The notes under the pieces: model-generated
What the model saw: the letters and a program-made list of their open reading frames with translations, nothing else
The model's database searches: none
What the model was told of the DNA's origin: nothing
Origin: Prevotellaceae bacterium
GTDB taxonomy: Bacteria > Bacteroidota > Bacteroidia > Bacteroidales > UBA932
Direction of reading: 5' to 3'
NCBI GenBank assembly: GCA_031278495.1
Contig: JAITKG010000076.1
Coordinates: 1 to 18,306, forward strand
Length of the DNA: 18,306 nucleotides
Made by a program: the position numbers and the translations under genes
Shown: positions 13,015 to 18,306 of the stretch, piece by piece
How positions within the stretch are numbered: the first letter of the stretch is position 1
How the letters are laid out: each line of letters opens with the position of its first letter

Positions 13015-14457
13015 ATGAAACGATTTTTCTTTCTTTTCGCAATGTTTACAGGCGTTACAGCAAGCGCGACTGTGACGGTAACGCCAATCAAAACGGAGTA
13101 TGCCGCGCAAAAGGTAACCTTTGAGGTGAAATGGACAGGCTCCGCCGTAGATAACCGCGTGTGGGTGTGGATAGATTTCTGTCCGGTCAGCGGCACATCG
13201 CCGGGCACATTTGCCAAAGCCGTTATCAGTGCGGCTACGACTACCGCCGGCAGCATCATTGACTTAAACGGGCGCGGCTTTTATGTTACCGCCAACCCTG
13301 CAACCGTAACCGCTACTTTAAGCAATGCTGCCGGAAAATTCAACTGGTGCGTATACGGCAGCGACGCCCCGCCCAAAATGCTTTCCAATAACAACGGCAC
13401 TTTAACGCTGGGCGGCACGCCGCCGTTTGTGCTTTCCGACGCCACCGGCTCTAACACTTACCCTGTTCCGGGAAAAACGGTTACCGTACAAACGGTATTA
13501 AATGCCGGCGTAGTTCCTGTGTACATTAGCGATGAAACGGGTTGTAAAGGATTGTTGGGTTTTGGAAATCCAGTATTGCAGGGCAGTTGTACCTTCACGC
13601 AGCCGCCGGTGGTAAACACGTTTTCCGCTTTCCCCGCCAATTATAGCGCAGCCACTTTTGTTTCATTGGTAGACGAGCGCGATTTGAAAATTTATACCGC
13701 CGTAAAGATTGGCAACCGTTGGTGGATGGGGCAGAATTTGAACTACCAAACCGGATTGACTTATTTTGACCAGCACAGCAAGCCCAATGGTACGACCGGC
13801 TCTAATCCTGCATTGCGCGGCGGTTTTTGGTGTCCGGCTGATAATGATAATAGCACGCCTGTAGCGGTTTGTGATTATTGGGGCGCATTGTATGCATGGG
13901 AAACGGCGATGATGCTGGACGGTAAAGGAACATGGACGGAAGTAAGCGGGAGTTATTGCACCGGCGCAGCCAATTCGGCAAACTGTAAAGTAAATCATGG
14001 ACGGAAAGCCAGTAGCGGTACAGCCATTGGCGGACGCGGAATTTGCCCGCCGAACTGGCATGTGCCGACTGATTTTGAATTAGGCGTATTGTTCGACGCT
14101 ATGGAGAGTGGGGGAGGTACTACTCATCAGACAACATCCGTCAATGGTTCCTTTATAGGAAAAGACGCCGGTACGCGTGGCAAAGCAAGCTGCCAGGGAA
14201 ATTCAGGTGATTACAATCCCACATGGGATTCCGGCGCCGGTACGGATGTTTTTAATTTTCGTGGGTTAGCCGGAGACGACCGTAATTCTGATGGTATCAA
14301 CAACAGCGCTCGCGGTCACGGGAATAATATTTGGGGCTCATCCACCAGTGATGCCAATTACGCATGGAAACGGTGTCTAGACGCCGCGTATACCGGTGGT
14401 CTACGGATGACCCAGTATCGCTCAAACGGTGCCAGCGTCCGGTGTGTCAGGGATTAA
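13015..14457 (+). CDS. Secreted FISUMP-domain protein (Fibrobacter succinogenes major paralogous domain)
   Basis: 480-aa exported protein with a Sec signal peptide (MKRFFFLFAMFTGVTASA, cleavage near residue 18). Residues ~20-135 form a beta-rich, probably Ig-like region (VTPIKTEYAAQKVTFEVKW). A linker region at 136-215 follows, then the FISUMP domain (TIGR02145/PF09603 type) at ~220-480. Signature pieces of that domain are IYTAVKIGNRWWMGQNLNY (226-244), YWGALYAWETAM (288-299), GICPPNWHVPTDFELGVLF (342-360) and the terminal GASVRCVRD (472-480). FISUMP proteins are surface or secreted proteins of unknown function, often in many paralogs per genome. I see no T9SS C-terminal domain, since the protein ends with the FISUMP motif. 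It has a ~320-nt structured leader and no obvious operon partner. Confidence 0.88.
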   Translation: MKRFFFLFAMFTGVTASATVTVTPIKTEYAAQKVTFEVKWTGSAVDNRVWVWIDFCPVSGTSPGTFAKAVISAATTTAGSIIDLNGRGFYVTANPATVTATLSNAAGKFNWCVYGSDAPPKMLSNNNGTLTLGGTPPFVLSDATGSNTYPVPGKTVTVQTVLNAGVVPVYISDETGCKGLLGFGNPVLQGSCTFTQPPVVNTFSAFPANYSAATFVSLVDERDLKIYTAVKIGNRWWMGQNLNYQTGLTYFDQHSKPNGTTGSNPALRGGFWCPADNDNSTPVAVCDYWGALYAWETAMMLDGKGTWTEVSGSYCTGAANSANCKVNHGRKASSGTAIGGRGICPPNWHVPTDFELGVLFDAMESGGGTTHQTTSVNGSFIGKDAGTRGKASCQGNSGDYNPTWDSGAGTDVFNFRGLAGDDRNSDGINNSARGHGNNIWGSSTSDANYAWKRCLDAAYTGGLRMTQYRSNGASVRCVRD

Positions 14458-14489
14458 CACGTTTTATTTATAAGCGTAAACTTTTTTGC

Positions 14490-14540
14490 AACCCTACCTG
14501 TTCGTAAAGTTGTAGCGGGAGCTTGCGCAACCGTTGCAAG
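14490..14540 (+). terminator. Possible weak hairpins after the FISUMP gene
   Basis: CCCTAC (14492-14497) can pair with GTAG-C-GG (from 14512) with a bulged C. CTTGC (14522-14526) can pair with GCAAG (14536-14540). No U-run follows either, so they are not convincing intrinsic terminators. The rest of 14458-14546 shows nothing recognisable. Confidence 0.2.
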
Positions 14541-14546
14541 GGTGTA

Positions 14547-14579
14547 TTTGTTACTCCTGAAAAAAATTGCGTAAATTCG
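14547..14579 (+). promoter_or_regulatory. truB promoter
   Basis: TTTG at 14547-14550, a 21-nt spacer and TAAATTCG at 14572-14579 fit TTTG-N19-21-TAnnTTTG with one mismatch. The predicted start near 14586 lies before the ATG at 14598. This excludes the upstream in-frame TTG at 14523 as the start. Confidence 0.6.
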
Positions 14580-14597
14580 CGAAAAATTAAACGTGTT

Positions 14598-15344
14598 ATG
14601 GTGGATAAAAATTCCATTACCAATGCAACTGTCTTTTCGTTCAATTATCCACCGTCGCCGGACGCTTTTGCCGAAGGGGTCATTATTCCCATTGACAAGC
14701 CGCTGGGCTGGACGTCGGCGGATGTAGTGCGCAAAATAAAATTTGCATTACAACGAAAAACCAACCAGAAAAAATTAAAAGTAGGTCATGCCGGCACGTT
14801 AGATCCATTGGCAACAGGCGTGTTGTTAGTGTGCACGGGTAAAGCGACCAAACAGGCCGCCACATTACAAGCCGAAGAAAAGGAATATATCGCCGAAATA
14901 GCAGTAGGCGCTACCACGCCTTCCTTTGATTTGGAAAGAACCATTGACGCCCGCTATCCTTTTGCGCATATCACCAAAGCTATGGTAGAAGCGGCTTTGA
15001 AAACATTCACCGGAACACAGGAACAAATTCCGCCTGTTTTTTCCGCAAAAATGTTAGGCGGAAAACGGGCATATAAATTTGCACATGCCGGACAGGACGC
15101 GGTAATGCAGCCTTCCGTCATTACCATTTATGAAATGGAGCTAATTTCTTTCGACCTCCCGAAATTCACGGTACGTATAGTGTGCAGCAAGGGTACTTAT
15201 ATTCGCGCGTTAGCCCGCGATTTGGGCGTTGCATTGCAAAGCGGGGCGCATTTGACCAATCTGCGCCGCACCCGGAGTGGAAAATTTAATATTCAAACAG
15301 TCATATCATTAAACGATTTTGAAAAATTTTTATTGGATATATAA
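14598..15344 (+). CDS. truB: tRNA pseudouridine(55) synthase
   Basis: Converts U55 in the T-loop of tRNAs to pseudouridine. From the ATG at 14598 the protein is 248 aa, typical for Bacteroidetes TruB. Motifs are GVIIPIDKPLGWTSADVV (27-44), the catalytic motif KVGHAGTLDPLATGVLL (61-77, nucleophile D69), KEYIAEIAVGATTPSFDLE, IPPVFSAKMLGGKRAYKFA and CSKGTYIRALARDLG. The longer frame from TTG at 14523 would start upstream of the predicted transcript start and adds no family sequence. It is followed 63 bp later by queA, another tRNA-modification gene; this pairing is common in Bacteroidetes, where uppP usually precedes truB. Here a FISUMP gene occupies that place. Confidence 0.96.
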   Translation: MVDKNSITNATVFSFNYPPSPDAFAEGVIIPIDKPLGWTSADVVRKIKFALQRKTNQKKLKVGHAGTLDPLATGVLLVCTGKATKQAATLQAEEKEYIAEIAVGATTPSFDLERTIDARYPFAHITKAMVEAALKTFTGTQEQIPPVFSAKMLGGKRAYKFAHAGQDAVMQPSVITIYEMELISFDLPKFTVRIVCSKGTYIRALARDLGVALQSGAHLTNLRRTRSGKFNIQTVISLNDFEKFLLDI

Positions 15345-15407
15345 AACTATTTTCCGAATTTTGCGCGTAATATAGGTGTTTTATATCTTAATAAAAACAA
15401 AAAATTC

Positions 15408-16457
15408 ATGAAACTTTCCCAGTTTAATTTTAAATTTTCCAACGACCTGATTGCTAAATATCCTGCTAAACACCGCGACGAATCGCGGCTAATGGTGCTT
15501 CACCGCGACAGCGGAAAAATTGAGCACAAAATATTCAAAGATATAGTCAAGTATTTTTCTGAAGGCGATATCATGGTTTTCAATGATACCAAAGTTTTCC
15601 CGGCACGCTTGTATGGCAACAAAGAAAAAACAGGAGCGGAAATCGAAGTGTTTCTATTGCGTGAACTCAATAACGAGCAACGCTTGTGGGACGTGTTGGT
15701 AGACCCGGCGCGAAAAATCCGCATAGGAAATAAATTGTATTTCGGGGACGACGATTCATTAGTAGCCGAAGTGATTGATAACACAACCTCGCGGGGGCGC
15801 ACTGTACGTTTTTTGTTTGACGGCACGCATGAAGAATTTAAAAGAACATTGTTCGGATTAGGCGAAATGCCGCTCCCGCGTTGGGTTCGCAAACAAAACG
15901 AGCCGCTTGATGAAGAACGTTACCAGACCATTTTTGCAAAAAACGAAGGAGCAGTCGCCGTGCCTGCCGCCGGTTTACACTTCAGCCGCGAACTCTTGAA
16001 ACGCATGGAAATAGAAGGTATCCAACGGACGTCTGTTACTTTGCACATGAGTCTGGGAAGTTTCCGGGTCGTAGATGTGGAAGACCTGTCGAAACACCGC
16101 ATGGATTCTGAACAGGTAACTGTAATGGAAGACGCCGTCAGTATGGTGAACCGGGCGAAAGACAAAAACAAACAGGTTTGTGCAGTCGGCGCGACTACAC
16201 TGCGCGCTATTGAAACGGCTGTAACTACACAAGGCCGCTTGAAAACATTCGAAGGATGGACAAATAAATTTATATTCCCGCCTTACGATTTTACCGTACC
16301 AACAGCGGTTATCACGAATTTTCACCTCCCGTACTCTACCATGCTAATGGCAGTAACTTCTTTCAGCGGCTACGAGCATATGAAAAAAGCATACGAACAG
16401 GCTGTGAAAGACAAATACCGTTTCGGCACATACGGCGACGCCATGTTAATACTATAG
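15408..16457 (+). CDS. queA: S-adenosylmethionine:tRNA ribosyltransferase-isomerase
   Basis: Transfers and isomerises the ribose of SAM onto preQ1-modified tRNA to give epoxyqueuosine at position 34. At 349 aa it has normal length. Family motifs are MVFNDTKVFPARLYG (56-70), GAEIEVFLLREL (76-87), VAVPAAGLHFSRELL (183-197), TLHMSLGSFRVV (211-222), VCAVGATTLRAIET (257-270), PPYDFTVPTAVITNFHLPYS (291-310) and FGTYGDAMLIL at the C-terminus. The 63-bp gap after truB is AT-rich, with no clear TAnnTTTG box, so truB-queA read-through is likely. tRNA modification is cytoplasmic. The assignment is secure. Confidence 0.97.
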   Translation: MKLSQFNFKFSNDLIAKYPAKHRDESRLMVLHRDSGKIEHKIFKDIVKYFSEGDIMVFNDTKVFPARLYGNKEKTGAEIEVFLLRELNNEQRLWDVLVDPARKIRIGNKLYFGDDDSLVAEVIDNTTSRGRTVRFLFDGTHEEFKRTLFGLGEMPLPRWVRKQNEPLDEERYQTIFAKNEGAVAVPAAGLHFSRELLKRMEIEGIQRTSVTLHMSLGSFRVVDVEDLSKHRMDSEQVTVMEDAVSMVNRAKDKNKQVCAVGATTLRAIETAVTTQGRLKTFEGWTNKFIFPPYDFTVPTAVITNFHLPYSTMLMAVTSFSGYEHMKKAYEQAVKDKYRFGTYGDAMLIL

Positions 16458-16496
16458 CCCCCGCTCCCAAAAGGGGAATAAGTATATTTACTAAAA

Positions 16497-17654
16497 ATGC
16501 CGGGCAATGCAACCACAATACCTACGAACGCCGGAAATATTCCACCGGTGGACAACAGGCTTCTATACCATATTGCTGTTGGTTTGATTCCCGGCATTGG
16601 CAGCACCTTAGCAAAACGTTTAATTGCTTACTGCGGCGGCGCTGAAGCAGTGTTGCGCGAAAAAAGAACAACATTGCAAAAGATACCCGGCATTGGAGAA
16701 ATGCTGGCGCAGGAAATATCCAAACAGCAAGTGTTGCAACGCGCCGAACAGGAATGCGTTTTTCTTGTAAAAAATAATTTTCACGCGCTTTGTTATACCG
16801 ACGAACAATACCCGCAACGTTTGGCGCAATGCGAAGACGGTCCTGTTGTCCTTTTTGTCAATGGAACGTTTGATTTTAATCAACCCAAAATTTTAAGTAT
16901 TGTCGGCACGCGGCATGCCACGCCGTACGGCATAGAGCGATGCGAAACTATGGTTGCGCAATTGGCGGAACGCGGCCATGCGCCTGTTATAATAAGCGGA
17001 CTGGCGTATGGCATCGATATCTGTGCGCATAAAGCCGCATTGCAAAATAACTTGCCGACTATCGCTGTAATGGCAACGGGTTTAGATAAAATTTATCCTT
17101 CGCTGCACTATGCCATAGCAAAAAGGATATCCACGCAAGGCGGTGCGTTGGTAACGGACTTCCTCTCGGGTACAAAGCCCGACCGCCAGAATTTCATACA
17201 GCGCAACCGCATCATTGCAGGCATTGCCGACGCCACATTGGTGGTAGAATCCGGCGAAAAGGGCGGGGCGCTGATTACTGCCGGATTGGCATTGTCGTAC
17301 AACCGCGATGTACTTGCCGTACCGGGACGTGCTGGCGATACCTATTCTAAAGGATGTAATGCGCTCATTCGTTCCAATAAAGCGGCGCTGGTTGAAACCG
17401 TTGCAGACATTGAATATGCGTTGGGCTGGGAACTAAATGCTAAAGAAAAAATACAACAATTACCGTTGTTTGTTTCGCTCACCGCTAATGAACAGGCTAT
17501 CGTGGAAGTATTGAAAGAAAACCCTTGCACAACTATTGATATCCTTTATCATGTTACAAAAATCCCGATGGCGCGGTTATCTGCTTTGTTGTTTACAATG
17601 GAAATGAATAATATATTGCGCACCTTGCCGGGCAAACGGTACGAGTTAAAATAA
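16497..17654 (+). CDS. dprA: DNA-processing protein DprA (Smf)
   Basis: Binds incoming single-stranded DNA and loads RecA during natural transformation; the gene is also widespread in non-competent bacteria. Its 385 aa include an N-terminal helix-hairpin-helix region (~25-80, with VGLIPGIGSTLAKRL and IPGIGEMLAQEI). The Rossmann-like DprA core spans ~95-300 with ILSIVGTRHATPYG (132-145), ISGLAYGIDICAH (166-178), QNFIQRNRIIAG (231-242) and LVVESGEKGGALITAGLA (248-265). A C-terminal winged-helix-like domain covers ~325-385. The three-domain form is standard for Bacteroidetes. It starts 39 bp after queA; a TATATTTA near-match to the -7 box lies just upstream (16483-16490). No competence gene neighbours are visible here. 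Confidence 0.96.
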   Translation: MPGNATTIPTNAGNIPPVDNRLLYHIAVGLIPGIGSTLAKRLIAYCGGAEAVLREKRTTLQKIPGIGEMLAQEISKQQVLQRAEQECVFLVKNNFHALCYTDEQYPQRLAQCEDGPVVLFVNGTFDFNQPKILSIVGTRHATPYGIERCETMVAQLAERGHAPVIISGLAYGIDICAHKAALQNNLPTIAVMATGLDKIYPSLHYAIAKRISTQGGALVTDFLSGTKPDRQNFIQRNRIIAGIADATLVVESGEKGGALITAGLALSYNRDVLAVPGRAGDTYSKGCNALIRSNKAALVETVADIEYALGWELNAKEKIQQLPLFVSLTANEQAIVEVLKENPCTTIDILYHVTKIPMARLSALLFTMEMNNILRTLPGKRYELK

Positions 17655-17695
17655 CGCCTGCGAATAAGGCAAGAGTTTATAATTTTTTACAAAAT

Positions 17696-17725
17696 AAAAT
17701 ACCAACTTGGAATTGGTAATTTTTT
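17696..17725 (+). terminator. Terminator-like hairpin after dprA
   Basis: ACCAA (17701-17705) pairs with TTGGT (17713-17717), with flanking A/T pairs, and a T-run follows immediately on the plus strand. It lies 42 bp past the dprA stop. A second small hairpin AGACT/AGTCT (17736-17740/17746-17750) is enclosed by ATTGGTAAT (17712-17720) and ATTACCAAT (17762-17770). It may serve the convergent permease gene. Confidence 0.45.
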
Positions 17726-17775
17726 ATGGATATATAGACTGTATTAGTCTGATAATAAATTATTACCAATACCAT

Positions 17776-18306
17776 TTACTTACTTTTCCTGTAGCTCACA
17801 ACCGCCCAAATGTTGAACGCCACAGCAAATCCGCAAAGGGCGTAAAATTGCGGCAGAAGTTCCGAAAAGCCGCTGCCTTTGAGATAAATCGAACGCATTA
17901 CATCCATAAAATATTGTAGCGGATTGAAGTATGTAATTATTTGCGCCCAACGCGGCATACTGCTTATTGGCGTGAAAAGTCCGCTTAGCAGAATAATTAT
18001 CAACACCCAAAAAAACATCACGAACATGGCTTGCTGCATGGTGTCGGAATAGTTGGAAATGACGATTCCCAAACCCGAAACAAACAGAATATAAACGGCG
18101 GAATAAGTATAAATTACGGTAAGGCTGCCTGCCGGTAACAAATCGTATATCAGCGCGGCGACAATTATGCCCGCCGAAAGCACAAAGAAACCGATAATCC
18201 AAAACGGTATCAGTTTGCCGAGAATAAAAATGATTTTCGACATTGGCGTTACGTTGAGTTGCTCGGTTGTACCGATTTCTTTTTCGCTGACAATATTGAG
18301 CGCGGG
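17776..18306 (-). CDS. ABC-2 type transporter permease, C-terminal part (5' end beyond window)
   Basis: The frame is open through the window edge, giving 176 visible residues of a longer protein, normally ~370-380 aa. The first visible residues, LNIVSEKEIGTTEQLNVTPM, match the ABC-2 permease motif (E-K-E-x-G-T-x-E-Q-L-x-V-T-P) that precedes the C-terminal membrane domain. Hydrophobic helices follow (IPFWIIGFFVLSAGIIVAAL and others). The family element LLSGLFTPISSMPRWAQ leads into the final loop ITYFNPLQYFMDVMRSIYLKG. This is the YhhJ/YbhS/DrrB-like subgroup, probably exporting a drug or lipid-like substrate with an ATPase partner upstream (outside the window). An internal Met at 18243 is not the start, because conserved sequence precedes it. 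It converges on dprA. Confidence 0.88.
   Translation of the reverse strand, partial: PALNIVSEKEIGTTEQLNVTPMSKIIFILGKLIPFWIIGFFVLSAGIIVAALIYDLLPAGSLTVIYTYSAVYILFVSGLGIVISNYSDTMQQAMFVMFFWVLIIILLSGLFTPISSMPRWAQIITYFNPLQYFMDVMRSIYLKGSGFSELLPQFYALCGFAVAFNIWAVVSYRKSK

Noticed and set aside
13015..14457. Diversity-generating retroelement target
   Set aside because: The C-terminal end has a vague lectin-like look, but no reverse transcriptase, template repeat or accessory gene is in the window.
14523..14597. Extended truB frame beginning at TTG
   Set aside because: It overlaps a consensus-like promoter (14547-14579) and adds 25 residues unlike TruB. The ATG at 14598 fits better.
16458..16478. CCCC/GGGG hairpin between queA and dprA as a terminator
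   Set aside because: The stem is only 4 bp and no T-run follows. The genes are closely spaced and probably co-transcribed.

Overview
The window looks like chromosome from a member of the Bacteroidota, most likely order Bacteroidales. Three things support this. Several genes are preceded by the Bacteroidetes housekeeping promoter (TAnnTTTG at -7, in the best cases with TTTG 19-21 nt upstream). Shine-Dalgarno sequences are essentially absent. The gene content is also typical: a PF14121-type putative porin, FKBP-type lipoproteins next to a DHH phosphoesterase, a FISUMP-domain protein, and truB followed by queA. The genus cannot be read from the sequence.

Layout. 1-2286: pheS (+) converges on a MalY/PatB-type C-S lyase (-), with a 3-bp gap. 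2287-3814: a divergent intergenic region, then a second PLP enzyme of the Cys/Met family (+). 3990-7197: an outer-membrane porin followed 16 bp later by a short MltF-like lytic transglycosylase (+). 7198-7347: a convergent intergenic region with nested inverted repeats and a terminator-like hairpin. 7348-8580: an FtsX/LolC/E-type permease (-). 8832-11920: an operon-like run of nrnA-like phosphoesterase and three FKBP-type lipoproteins (+). 11894-12619: an RsmI-family methyltransferase (-) that overlaps the last FKBP gene tail to tail. 12620-13014: a gene-free stretch with a divergent promoter pair and a long, strongly structured leader. 13015-14457: a secreted FISUMP-domain protein. 14598-17654: truB, queA and dprA (+). 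17776-18306: the C-terminal part of an ABC-2 permease (-), cut by the window edge.

How the genes relate. Most are housekeeping genes: tRNA charging and tRNA modification (pheS, truB, queA), rRNA methylation (RsmI family), nanoRNA/pAp turnover (nrnA), DNA uptake and recombination (dprA), sulfur amino-acid metabolism (two divergent PLP enzymes), and envelope biogenesis (porin, transglycosylase, lipoprotein-release-like permease, FKBP lipoproteins). I see no CRISPR array, tRNA, rRNA, transposase, phage gene or toxin-antitoxin pair.

The stretch most worth a second look is the ~320-nt 5' leader of the FISUMP gene. It starts at a near-perfect consensus promoter and holds a four-stem nested helix, a competing hairpin, an H-type pseudoknot candidate and a bulged hairpin close to the start codon. 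I do not recognise it as a known RNA family. It may be an undescribed cis-regulatory RNA or an independent small RNA.
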